A stretch of DNA of 64,000 nucleotides from positions 7,869,001 to 7,933,000 of the forward strand of contig CATNEN010000001.1 of assembly GCA_950097015.1 (NCBI GenBank), given 5' to 3'. The notes beneath the pieces were generated by a model. It did not search any database and was not told where the DNA came from. It saw only the letters and a program-made list of their open reading frames with translations. The position numbers and the translations under genes were made by a program. Below, one piece after another: positions 46,437 through 56,924 of the stretch. The stretch is from Macrostomum hystrix (Eukaryota > Platyhelminthes > Macrostomidae). The stretch's first letter is position 1. Each line of letters starts with the position of its first letter.

Positions 46437-46512
46437 GTTCACACACATACCTGTCTCTACCTTCCAGTATCCTGCGTGTCCCGTTTCGCCAATTGCGAGT
46501 ACTGTCAAGGAT
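46437..46512 (+). pseudogene. Relic of lectin exon 1
   Basis: TACCTGTCTCTACCTTCCAG, then TTCGCCAATTGCGAGTACTG and TCAAGG, align with the middle of exon 1 of the neighbouring lectin genes (the segment around the CQGFSW motif). It is deleted and frame-disrupted. It shows that at least one further duplicate once existed between copies 2 and 3. Confidence 0.7.
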
Positions 46513-47048
46513 AACCGAGACAGCCTTGTGACAGTGAAATTTTTGAAATTGTGAAATTAGCAACAATAAAATTACGAATATTATCAGAAGTGTTTGTTAT
46601 TTCACATGAGCGAATTGACCTCCTGTGCATTCATATTTCATCATTAATCCGACCTGCCTGCTCAGGCATTAGTTTGCATGGAGCATAAACATGGCCATAC
46701 TCATTTTCCCAAGTGGATCTCAACAACTGCTCAACACTGCTCAAAACTGCTTAACACTGCAGACTGAGCCAAACATGACTAACCGCTATATTCTGCATCA
46801 GCAAGAGCTATTGCACTCTTGTCGGTGCTGTCACACACATTTTTAAGGACACTCTGAGCTGCAAAAAATGCTTTCAAGAACCAAGCAATTGCGTGCTTGA
46901 AGTTCAAACTTAAGTGGCCACTCTAAACAATGGTTTAATGCGCAAGCTTCATTCAAATAAATTGATTCGCTTGCTTTCCATCGCAAGTAAAAAATTTAAG
47001 CATGTGTCCTGAAACTCATTAATTTAGAAAAAAAAGCTGCACTACCGA
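46513..47048. other. Lectin 3 upstream region
   Basis: Unique sequence with a small internal CTCAACACTGC repeat near 46729-46760. No gene seen. Confidence 0.4.
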
Positions 47049-47056
47049 TATATAAA
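47049..47056 (+). promoter_or_regulatory. TATA box of lectin gene 3
   Basis: TATATAAA lies 47 bp before the start codon. No ATTGG box comparable to copies 1 and 2 was seen nearby. Confidence 0.5.
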
Positions 47057-47102
47057 CACTAAATATTTACCTTTCGATAAACAAATGCCTTCATAATTCA
47101 GA

Positions 47103-47908
47103 ATGCTGCGCAGAGTGCTCAAACTGCTGGTTGCTGTGGTGGGCACTTACTCTGGCTCTGCGGCTGAGCTGGTCGCGAAAAACTGCGCCAACAGGAGCTC
47201 GTTCGACCTCATCAAGGCCGAAGTGCTCCAGACGCCGTGCACATACCTGTCTCTACCTGGAAAATCATCGCTCGACTGCGCATTCATCTGCGCTGTCAGA
47301 TTCGCTAGTTATTGTCAAGGGTTCTCCTGGCTGCAGAGCAGTGAGTGTGCTCTGTTCAATGCGACTGCTCTGACTCGACCTCTGTGCTCCAGCGCTGCGC
47401 CACTCAGTGTCTACGCCAAGTTCGGTGAGGTCATTTTTAGAGATGTCAACTTCAAGCTGTGACTCATTTCTATCTCACGACAGTAATTGCAGTTTGGGAA
47501 AAGGTGAAGTTTGCCTCGTGTCAGCAGAGCTCGACGTACCAAAATGTTGCCGTGTGCGAGCGAGCCATCGATGGGAATACGTCTCAGAACTATTTCCACC
47601 ATTCGTGCAGCCATACCTACAGCTCAGCGTCCGAGTGGTGGGAGGCCAGCTTTGTCAGCGCGTCGCTCATTTCGCACGTGACCATCTACAACAGGCAGCA
47701 CTGCTGCCCTGAGCGACTCAACCAGTTCTCACTGCAGGTGGACGGAGTCGAGTGCAACCGAGTGAACCTGACCGTGTCCTTCTCCGTGGCCAACTTCAGC
47801 TGCTTCGCATTCGGCAGCAAAATTCGAGTCACGTCGCTGCAGACGGAGCCACATTTGAGATACCTCACATTGTGCGAGTTCGAGACCTATTCAATTCGAG
47901 TGCCGTAA
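47103..47908 (+). CDS. Secreted PAN/apple + F-type lectin protein, copy 3 (mosaic)
   Basis: Exons 47103-47424 and 47493-47908, phase 1 intron of 68 bp, 245 aa. The signal peptide is LRRVLKLLVAVVGTYSGS. From AELVAKNC onward exon 1 is almost identical to copy 2, and the intron resembles copy 2. In exon 2 the sequence switches: CSHTYSSASEWWEAS through CEFETYSIRVP and the following ~100 bp of 3' flank match copy 1. The gene is therefore a recombinant or gene-conversion product with a switch point near 47600. In the sugar-binding loop YNRQDCC has become YNRQHCC (Asp to His); the His/Arg/Arg triad is kept. Probably functional with possibly altered specificity. Confidence 0.9.
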
Positions 47909-48040
47909 AACAGGCGCGGAGTTGTTAGAGCAAGGTTGTGTGATTGCTACTGTGTGTCGTGTATTGAGAACCGTTATGACCCTGCTTCGCCCTTTTCCTC
48001 ATTCGTTTTTCTTCATAACCTTTTGTCATTTCGGCTTACA

Positions 48041-48106
48041 TCAGGATACCAGATTTCAAAGCCCTCACAATCTTCGAGTTCGAAGCCCATTCAGATTGCA
48101 GTCTGT
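48041..48106 (+). pseudogene. Relic of the 3' end of a lectin exon 2
   Basis: ACAATCTTCGAGTTCGAAGC and the sequence around it align with the last ~60 coding bases of lectin exon 2 (the LCEFETYS region). It lies downstream of copy 3, after ~100 bp shared with the copy 1 flank, so it marks another broken duplicate fused here. Confidence 0.55.
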
Positions 48107-49640
48107 ATCATCTACCGAAAGGCTGAGGCACATTTTTTGAAATTCCTATTATCATAAATTAACTTGGTATACTATAAACTAAGAGACAAGGGACCTTGAC
48201 GACCCGTTGCTCTCCCCATTGTACACGAACGTGGCTTCAATCACGTTAAGAAAAGTAATTGATAAAGAAAGTATTTACTACTCTTAAATAGCAGGAAAAT
48301 TTCAACGCCGCAAAATGTATTTTTAATCCAATTTACTTCTGCCAATATTATAGCATATACTAGTGCTATAGCATAGGTGTACCTATTTGTACAACGCGAG
48401 TGTGCCAGCTACGTTTGTGCGTAATTTTTTCCATCTAAAACAGACTGAAAGCTTTGCAACTACCCATGCGACTAAGCGAGAATGTGTCCTTGAACCCGAT
48501 CGATTCCTTCGTATCGGTTGACTAAAGTGTCTCTATGTCTCTACCTTTCAGATACAAACTAACAGCATCAAAACGATACAGTATTCAATTGTCTGTTTGA
48601 ATTGTTAGAACGAGTGTTAAATCATAAGTGATACCTACTTTACTGTTTCGTGTACTACCCATACGGTACGCCCTAAATATTCTACTTTTTGGCCACCTAT
48701 TCAGAACGATGCAGAGGTCACTTTACAATCACCAATGGGCTACATTTTTCCTTGGCTTGCATTCCATTTGTTGTTGTAACAATCAAAAAACGAAGCAATT
48801 TAGATTTTCTTTTTTTAGACACACTAAAACCGAGAGCAGAAGCTTTTTAGTTGTCTATCCATCTATTATCCAAGAATAGTCAAAAAATTTATGGGCCTCG
48901 TGTTTTTTTGCCAAATTGTAGTCTAGTTTTAAGTATCAGCACTATGCCGCTTGTTATCCTACAATTGATGCCAAGGAAATGCATATTAGTCTTACTAACT
49001 GAGAATGGTTTCTGAATAGACCAAAGGCCCGCTCACAGCCCTCCCTTTGCCAGTGAGACGAGCCAAAATAGCTGGATCAAGCATGGTCGAGACATGATAT
49101 GAAGTGAAGCGCAGTTGCCCAACGGGGAAGCTAGACTTGACTTTGTCGTTCCGACAGTCCCTTAGATGGTTTCGACTCTGCCATGGGCCTCTACTCATAC
49201 ATCATTAACTGATTGGGGCTGTTAATTACAGACTCAAGTAGCAGTTAAGACGCCAGCAAAAAGCACAGAGTTCTCATCCTAACGAACACAGAAGCAGAAC
49301 CTGGGTTAAACACTTGCCTACATCAACGGCACGTAAATACGTAATTGAAGAACTAAATAAAAATATAAGAAGACAGGGGAAAAAACAGAATTTCTGCCCC
49401 TATAAGAAACTATTCCTGCCCAGCAGACAAAGATGGCGGAAAGAGATCCAGTTAAACTGCTATTGGCTCAACAGCTGAGCTGAGTGACACTGCAAACTGA
49501 GAAAATGCGACATGTGGGTACAAATACTAGCTTAATGCATGCAGGTGTTGTCAAGTGTTTGGTTCCCTGTCAGCTCAACGTTCTTAAAGCGTATCCTATA
49601 TGTAAATATTTCAAACAGCTTGAGTATCAACAGGCCAATA
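48107..49640. other. Intergenic between lectins 3 and 4
   Basis: No supported gene. A minus-strand ORF at 48995-49198 lies in an otherwise unremarkable stretch and could be a transposon fragment; I do not recognise it. Confidence 0.35.
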
Positions 49641-49648
49641 GGCTCGAA

Positions 49649-50455
49649 ATGTTTTCAACACTGCTCAAACTGTTGCTGGCTGTGGTTGGCACGAACTCTG
49701 CCTATGCGGCTGAGCTGGTCGCGAAAAACTGCGCCAACAGGAGCTCGTTCTCTCCCATCGTGGCCGAAGTGCTCCACACGCCGTGCACATACCTGTCTCT
49801 ACCTGGAAAATCATCGCTCGACTGAGCATTCATCTGCGCTGCCAGATTCGCTAGTTATTGTCAAGGGTTCTCCTGGCTGCAGAGCAGTGAGTGTGCTCTG
49901 TTCAATGCGACTGCTCTGACTCGACCTCTGTGCTCCAGCGCTGCGCCACTCAGTGTCTACGCCAAGTTCGGTGAGGTCATTTTCAGAGATGTCAACTTCA
50001 AGCTCTGAATAATTACTATCTAACGATGATCTATTGCAGCGCGAGAAAAGGTGAAGTTCGCCTCGTGTCAGCAGAGCTCGACTTTCTCCAATGTTGCCGT
50101 GTGTGAGCGAGCTATCGATGGGAATACGTCTCAAATATATAACGACAATTCATGCAGCCACACAAGTAACTCAGTGTCCGAGTGGTGGGAGGCCAGCTTC
50201 GTGAATACATCACTCATTTCGCACGTGACCATCTACAATAGGCATGGTTATTTTAGCTACCGGCTGAGAAAGTTCTCACTGCAGGTGGACGAAGTCGAGT
50301 GCAACCGAGTGAACCTGACCGTGTCCTTCTCCGTGGCCAGCTTCAGCTGCTTCGCATTCGGCAGCAAAATTCGCGTGACGTCTTTGCAGACGGATCCAGA
50401 AAAGAGGTATCTGTCCCTATGTGAATTGGAAGCCTATTCCGTACGCCTTCTTTGA
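49649..50455 (+). pseudogene. PAN/apple + F-type lectin, copy 4, with in-frame TGA
   Basis: Exons 49649-49970 and 50040-50455, with the splice sites and phase of the other copies, would give 245 codons. Codon 59 is TGA (49823-49825) where copies 1-3 have TGC for a conserved PAN-domain Cys; no other stop or frameshift occurs. In exon 2 the DCC disulfide motif is lost (YNRHGYFSYRLRKF), although the His and both Arg of the fucose triad are still recognisable. Two separate losses of conserved Cys residues argue for relaxed constraint, so I call it a young pseudogene. Alternatives are an assembly or sequencing error, stop readthrough, or a truncated 58-residue product. Confidence 0.75.
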
Positions 50456-51059
50456 AGCCGAGCTAAATGAGAATTGTTACTTTTTACGAAGATCCATTTT
50501 CACATTACAAGGCCCACGTGGTAAGGAAGCTAAAAATTGCTATTTACAGATCTAACATGGCTAACGAATTTCTCGACTGTCATGACTACTGTGTGATCTG
50601 CTTTTGAGCAGAGAAGAACTTGAAGTGGACTTGAAGCAATGGATGTTTATTTTAGTTGCACTTTAATCCTTCTGAAGCACAAGTCTTGTTGTTTACAAAA
50701 TCCTATACCATTCATCTAATTGTACTGTATTAACATTTTAATGGCAAAAAACTCATTGTTATGTACTTGCTTCTGAACAAGTCGACACACCTCCTGATTG
50801 ATTAAAAAACCAGCGTATGTAGCTTAGTAATATAAAGTTGTTTCTTGACTGATCTGCAACAACAATTGTGTAGAAACTTTTGTACCGAATCGTACATTCT
50901 GTCATTTTAGGCTAAGGTGAAAGTATGCCGCAATCTTAAGCTCACACCGTCATCATCAGCGCTAGAACACACGATTGAAATTATTTTGATGTCCATTCAT
51001 TTCAACATCAGGTGAATTTTCAGGCTTGCTAAGAGCGTTCTTTAGCTAACTTTAATTAA
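50456..51059. other. Lectin 4 3' flank and intergenic
   Basis: No supported gene or repeat. A short GATCTGCTTTTGAGCAG hairpin near 50597 is not a convincing functional element. Confidence 0.35.
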
Positions 51060-51250
51060 TGCTTAACTCTGCATTGCTTCAGTTCACCTAGAAGTAGCTG
51101 TTAAATGGGAACAGCATGAGCTGGCGTAACTCTGGCATCCACCCAGTCCATGGACTGAACAGCAGTACGCAGCCTTCAGATGCGCCGCGCAATAGCTGCG
51201 GCTGTCGGCTGCACATCTGGCCCGATTGGAGCATGTGCAATCCATTATTA
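51060..51250 (+). repeat. tRNA-derived SINE, 5'-truncated
   Basis: Lacks the tRNA head. Body blocks TGCTTAACTCTGCATTGCTT, AGCTGTTAAATGGG, CAGTCCATGGACTGAACAGC and GGCTGCACATCTGGCCCGAT are followed by an ATT-like tail. Confidence 0.9.
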
Positions 51251-51713
51251 ATATCAATTAGGCCTCTTACAGCTTACTTTCAACTGAGTTTGCGGACCTA
51301 AAAGAGCCATGCCAATAATTTAGTTTCCAAGTTGTGGAAGGCTAGTCAGCGCATCAGTCGCCTAGTGCGTGCGTATTCTCTTGCAAATACTCGTACTTGT
51401 AATTGGAAAAATTCTGGAAGAATTAACTTCAGCAACCTTAATTACTAGATGCACGAGCTGCAATTCTGAGTTTCATCAATATTTTATCGTCCATGAATGC
51501 CGCCCGAATTTTCCTAGCAGCTTGCTGGTTTCTTCTTAAAGTGCCTCAATAAAACGAGGCGGAAGACAGAAGGCGTCTTTCTAGTGTGACGTTGTCACTT
51601 GCTGCAAGCGCCCCTATGAAGTTTAAATTTATGTGGTACTAATTTGGGCCGTTTAACAAATGTAATTACGCTTTCATCAATTTTGCAATTTCGTATATTT
51701 CTTAGATTGTTAC

Positions 51714-52128
51714 TGTAAGTAAACGCCAACGCACATCGCACTATCCCTAAACTTATTTCGCAGTTGTATCAATGTCAATTCTCTCAGCCAATGAGCGTGC
51801 GTGCTTTGTTTCTCTAGATTATCGATCGCCCTGTTTATACTGCGGGCTAGCTTATTTAACTAGGGCTCCTGAGCCCGCTCGCACTCCACTGCTCGTGAAC
51901 CGACCTGTCTACCCCTCTCGTCCCGGCCACTGTTATTTTCACTGCGACCTGCTTACCCACTGTCCTGCCTAGCGTTCGTCCTGTCATTTACTTATCTACT
52001 GTCATTTACTGCTTCTATTGCATCGTCATCATTGAGCTCCTGCACCTGACTTGATTATCTCGCTTGTCGTATGTCCCAGTGCTAATAAACAAAGACAAAG
52101 ATAAAGTGCTACCGCTACACTAATTTAC
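51714..52128 (+). mobile_element. Possible solo LTR-like sequence
   Basis: A ~410-bp segment begins TGTAAGTAAACG and ends CCGCTACA, with a CCAAT motif (51787), TATA-like sequence (about 51830-51860), a pyrimidine-rich middle and a polyadenylation signal AATAAA (52084). This order fits a U3-R-U5 layout. No target duplication is evident and no second copy lies in the window, so the call is weak. The 66-codon ORF inside has no recognisable family. Confidence 0.25.
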
Positions 52129-52442
52129 GAGAACTCTAAACTCTAATTGGAATTGAGCTTTACGCCTGACTCTGTCTGCCAGTTTATTTCGTCACACTAG
52201 CCTTCTAATTTCGGCGAAAGAAATGTTATCAGACAGCAGACAGGTCTCGTGCATACTTAGTATCTAACGCATGTTGCCAGACTACGGGGCAGATCGTGCA
52301 ATAAAATTTCGAAAAGCTGCTTAGAAGAGCTCGGAATGTATATGATCCTACGAGATCCTCGTACATCCTCGTACATCCATATGATCCTCGTACAAAGGAC
52401 ACAGAACTCAATCAAGCTGAGTCACTTCTATTACTCTTTTAG

Positions 52443-52768
52443 GCGATATTATTCAGCAAAAAAATATTTACAACAAATATACAAATTTACAACAAGCAGC
52501 CTGAGTTAAGACGTACCATATCCTCATTTATACTAGGAAACCATAAGCTAGCTTGCGAAACATTGCGAACTGCGAGACCGAAAATTCTGTATGTGAATAG
52601 ATTATGTAGTAAGTGCAAATCGGACGTTGAAACCAAGGTCCACTTCCTATTTAAGTGCAGTTGGAATAGGTATAGTACCACACGATTAAATTTTGAAAAG
52701 AACATTTCTGGGAAAACTCCCAATTTCGCATCCTTAACAGCAGTAGAGAAATCTATTACTACATAATG
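52443..52768 (+). mobile_element. Retrotransposon C-terminal zinc-knuckle fragment
   Basis: One open frame of about 107 codons. It contains QPELRRTISSFILGNHKLA, then YVNRLCSKCKSDVETKVHFL and FKC. The LRISDHKL-like stretch followed by R-x-C-x2-C-x(7-8)-H-x4-C is the C-terminal motif of many non-LTR retrotransposon polyproteins. No reverse transcriptase motifs precede it, so it is a 5'-truncated remnant. Confidence 0.6.
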
Positions 52769-53858
52769 ACACAAGACGATAGGGAAACCACTGAAGCTTT
52801 AGCAAAGTACATCATAGATATCTCTAAAATAAGGGAACAGCTGCGCTGAAGCTATTAATATTGAACCATATACATTCATTTTTTATTCCTGGCGTCCCTT
52901 GTGTTTAATTGCTTCTCTTTATTTAATTGCTCTTCCCTTCCCAGCTCAATTTTTATTTCTTACAAAACTTCGCTTTTTCATGTTCTTCTTTTGTCGAGTA
53001 AAATATTGCCAGAAAAATATATAACAAAATCAGCCTTATCGATAGCGCGCGCGTTTTATTAAATTTAATAATTAATAATATCGTAAGAGTGGTCAGGTAC
53101 AGTACAGATATTTCAGCCGGCTAATCGTGACGTGGTCGGTCGTGCGAGGACCAAAATCAACCGTGTCTTCAGAGTGTAGCACCAACTGCCACACTGGAAT
53201 CTGGAACCCATTGCACCGGACAAAGACCTGATAAATGCGATTGCAACGAGTGTAAGTGTGCGACAAAGACTATTTAGTCTATTCTTTACTTACTCGAATA
53301 TAGAATATTGCAGAATATATAGCAGAGAAGACAGGTAGCGACAAGTAAAAATCCATCAATACAGTGTCATGAGTACTCATAATATCTGTAAGCTTTTCCA
53401 AAATGTCTTTTCTGCCACGAACCTGCAGTGAAGCTGGGGTGGTAAAACTCTGGGCGTCTGAGCAACAAAGCTCCTGAATCTTGGCTTATAAAACCTTTTA
53501 AAACCTGCACCTCCTCTTTCTCATCTATCGCTAGTCTATTCCTTTTCTATTCCCTGTCTAGCCGATTTACTCGTCTATAGCACGTCGGCCCTGTTGACCC
53601 AACGAAATCCTGTTGGAGAAGTTTTTCGCGACCAGCTTAGTCGCAGATTCAGACTATATGTCCGCTACGACCAGCATGCTGCATATTGAGGATAATTAAC
53701 TAGTTATTGCTCTTAATTTTGCTCTTAATTTTAAGTGAGCTTAATTCAAGTACTTCAGTATATAAAATACGATTTCTTATTTAATCGTAAAAAATTGTCC
53801 TCGAAATAAGGAGCATTATATAGAACATTGAAGTGAACTTTGAATTCGGCTTTTACGG
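52769..53858. other. Intergenic, no supported gene
   Basis: Unique AT-rich sequence. No coding region, tRNA or tandem array recognised. Confidence 0.35.
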
Positions 53859-53918
53859 TTTGCCACCATAGATAAAGTATACCATACATAGATGGTATAC
53901 TTTATCTATGTTTGCCAC
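53859..53918. mobile_element. 44-bp perfect palindrome flanked by 8-bp direct repeats
   Basis: An 18-bp arm CATAGATAAAGTATACCA (53867-53884) is followed by an 8-bp spacer and its perfect inverse (53893-53910). TTTGCCAC is present directly on both sides (53859-53866 and 53911-53918). This looks like a minimal foldback insertion with an 8-bp hAT-type target duplication. Confidence 0.75.
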
Positions 53919-54340
53919 CACTGACTGACTGGCTGCTTCGTGACTGTATCTTCGTGAGAAATTTATTTTTTTTTATGGTCGGAATCAAATGGTCTAAACC
54001 TATATGTCTATCAATCAGATGGGATGCCCCCGAAAAAAAGCAATCGAATTGCATATATGATAAACGCCGTTTAATTCATCATAGTCTATGGTTAGAAATA
54101 TCCTCGGCTGCAATCAATGCAGCCTCGGACCATTAAACGCAGCGTCGGACATTCTAACCACAATTTGCTACACTTTTAATTATTCTAAATAATTAAACTG
54201 CGTTTATTATTTACATAGCATCTATTGAAGATTCTACATAAACTAATATATTCTAGAAGTTATAAATACAATTTAAATGTGTATTCTAAACACTCTTTAA
54301 ATAAGTATGCTTGGCTGCAACTTCCGCGTCTTCAATGTAA

Positions 54341-54405
54341 GAATATATACCGGCTATTGAGGGTATCAATGTAAATATAAAGACCGGCTATTGAGGATAT
54401 TAAAA
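54341..54405. repeat. ~33-bp direct duplication
   Basis: Two adjacent copies of a segment containing ACCGGCTATTGAGG and TATCAATGTAA-type sequence, upstream of the small membrane-protein gene. Confidence 0.6.
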
Positions 54406-54738
54406 TGGCTGTGACCGAGGGGCGCTGCGCGGCTAGCGGCTGAAGCTTAGTAAAGCAATTGGCAAGCTTGTTGTAGGGCAAAATTATCGGGAAAACAATG
54501 AAGTTAAGAAATTTCCTATCTCAGCAAGCTTTTTTGTGGGCAAATTATGCCATAGACACATTATCGGGCACGCCTTAAAGCCCACAGAACGAAAAAGCCT
54601 ACTAAAAAATACTACATTTTCTGCCAAAATGAAATCGTCTATGGCAATAATCGAAGCCCGCCCGATAGCCTTGTAGTCATGGTACAGTCGTGTTTATCGT
54701 GTTTCGTGACGGTCCCGACATCTCCCTGGTCTATGTTT

Positions 54739-54744
54739 TATAAG
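54739..54744 (+). promoter_or_regulatory. TATA box of the small membrane-protein gene
   Basis: TATAAG lies 76 bp upstream of the ATG at 54821, at a spacing suited to a short 5' UTR. Inferred from position only. Confidence 0.45.
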
Positions 54745-54820
54745 AGTACCTTAAAATTTGAGCTTTAAGTAGAGAAACCGATCGCAAAAGATAACGAGTA
54801 ATTTAATTGAAACGCATAAA

Positions 54821-55207
54821 ATGTCACAGCTTGTCAACGTACTGCTGCTACTGCTGAGTCAGCTCTTCTGCGCTAAAGGTTTTCGCTTTCTTCAGAGCAA
54901 CGTTAGCGACAATAGATATGAGTCCGATATTGACCATAGTGCAAACAATCTGTTCGATATCCATCTGCGATCTGCATATCGATCTGCATTCATCGTTTCC
55001 ATAGTGATGGTTTGCTTGGCTTTAATTATCTTAACAATGCTCATTCCGATTGTTTTATGTTACATCTTATACACGAAGGGATCTCGATTCGGTAAAGATA
55101 ATCATTCGAAAGAAAGCAAAATAGCCGGAGAGCCTTATCAACGGGGTGCGACCTCTGGAATGTTGGGACGAAAGCATCCGGCTAGTGCAAATTTAGCTCA
55201 ACACTAG
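54821..55207 (+). CDS. Small single-pass membrane protein, unknown family
   Basis: Intronless 128-codon ORF with a TATA-like element upstream and AATAAA at 55299-55304, 92 bp after the stop. Residues 1-19 form a signal peptide (VNVLLLLLSQLFCAKG). Residues 20-56 are a short ectodomain with an N-glycosylation site (NVS at 27) and many Asp, Asn and Ser. Residues 57-84 are one membrane helix, followed by a basic cytoplasmic tail of about 44 residues rich in K, R, G and S. The architecture is type I. I do not recognise a family. Gene-like signals at both ends make it more credible than other short ORFs here. The 18-bp minisatellite begins immediately after the polyadenylation signal. Confidence 0.65.
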   Translation: MSQLVNVLLLLLSQLFCAKGFRFLQSNVSDNRYESDIDHSANNLFDIHLRSAYRSAFIVSIVMVCLALIILTMLIPIVLCYILYTKGSRFGKDNHSKESKIAGEPYQRGATSGMLGRKHPASANLAQH

Positions 55208-55304
55208 CATGTTTTGCCCCCCTTCGGGGAGCAGAAATATTTTTAATTCGTCTTGTATATACTGTTTAGCAGCTGAATTTACAGCTTTTTAAAGCTAAAA
55301 TAAA

Positions 55305-56752
55305 CCCCCAGTTGACAATGATCCCCCAGTTGACAATGATCCCCCAGTTGATGATGATCCCCCAGTTGACAATGATCCCCCAGTTGACAATGAACCCCCA
55401 GTTGACAATGATCCCCAGTTGACAATGATCCCCCAGTTGATGATGATCCCCCAGTTGACAATGATCCCCCAGTTGACAATGAACCCCCAGTTGACAATGA
55501 TCCCCAGTTGACAATGATCCCCCAGTTCACAATGATCCCCTTGTTGACAATGATCCCCCAGATGACAATGATCCCACAGTTGACAATGATCCCCCAGTTG
55601 ATGATGATCCCCCAGTTGACAATGATCCCCCAGTTGACAATGATCCCCCAGTTGACAATGATCCCCCAGTTGACAATGATCTCACAGTTGACAATGATCC
55701 CCCAGTTTACAATGATCCCCCAGTTGACAATGATCCCCCAGTTGACAATGATCACCCAGTTGACAATGATCTCACAGTTGACAATGATCCCCAAGTTGAC
55801 CATGATCCCCCAGTTGACAATGATCCCCCAGTTGACAATGATCACCCAGTTGACAATGATCCCCCAGTTGACAATGATCCCCCAGTTGACAATGATCCCC
55901 CAGTTGACAATGATCCCCAGTTGATAATGATACCCCAGTTGACAATGATCCCTCAGATGACAATGATCCCCAAGTTGACAATGATCACCCAGTTGACAAT
56001 GATCCCCCAGTTGACAATGATCCCCCCAGTTGACAATGATCCCCCAGTTGACAATGATCCCCCAGTTGACAATGATCTCCCAGTTGACAATGATCCCCCA
56101 GTTGACAATGAACACCCATTTGACAATCATTCCCAAGTTGACAATGATCCCCCAGTTGATAATGATACCCCAGTTGACAATGATCCCCCAGTTGACAATG
56201 ATCCCCCAGTTGACAATGATCTCCCAGTTGACAATGATCCCCCAGTTGACAATGAACACCCATTTGACAATCATTCCCAAGTTGACAATGATCCCCCAGT
56301 TGATAATGATACCCCAGTTGACAATGATCCCCCAGTTGACAATGATCCCCCAGTTGACAATGATCCCCCAGTTGACAATGATCACCCAGTTGACAATGAT
56401 CCCCCAGTTGACAATGATCCCCCAGTTGACAATGTTCCCCCAGTTGACAATGATCCCCAGTTGACAATGATCCCCCAGTTCACAATGATCCCCTTGTTGA
56501 CAATGATCCCCCAGTTGACAATGATCCCACAGTTGACAATGATCCCCCAGTTGACAATGATCCCCCAGTTGACAATGATCTCACAGTTGACAATGATCCC
56601 CCAGTTGACAATGATCCCCAGTTGACAATGATCCCCCAGTTGACAATGATCACCCAGTTGACAATGATCCCCCAGTTGACAATGATCCCCCAGTTGACAA
56701 TGATCCCCCATTTGATGAGGACTCCTTATTGATGATGATGCCCAGTTGACAA
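55305..56752. repeat. 18-bp minisatellite, ~80 copies
   Basis: Core unit GACAATGATCCCCCAGTT over 1.4 kb. Eight-unit blocks containing GAACACCCATTTGACAATCA occur near 56104 and again 144 bp later, showing higher-order duplication. Other variant runs (GATGATGATCC) also repeat in order near the left end. ORFs on both strands are due to the 18-bp unit. Confidence 0.96.
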
Positions 56753-56924
56753 TGTTGCCCAGTTAATTTTTATATTAGCTTCTTTTGTAGAAAATTGAGA
56801 AGAACAACAATTAAATGATTATTAGGCAAAATATTTATCATACAAATATATATCATTATGACGTTATGAGATAACAAACTCAAAATTCAATTCAATGACA
56901 AAAGAAAAATTTTGCCATGATTCA

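Noticed and set aside
49823..49825. Selenocysteine codon in lectin copy 4
   Set aside because: I saw no AUGA-AA-GA type SECIS arrangement in the ~450 bp downstream, the residue is probably a structural disulfide, and the lectin domain has lost its DCC motif as well.
55279..56711. Repetitive ORFs on both strands (up to 368 codons)
   Set aside because: An 18-bp unit without stops gives open frames on both strands; no signal peptide or complex composition.
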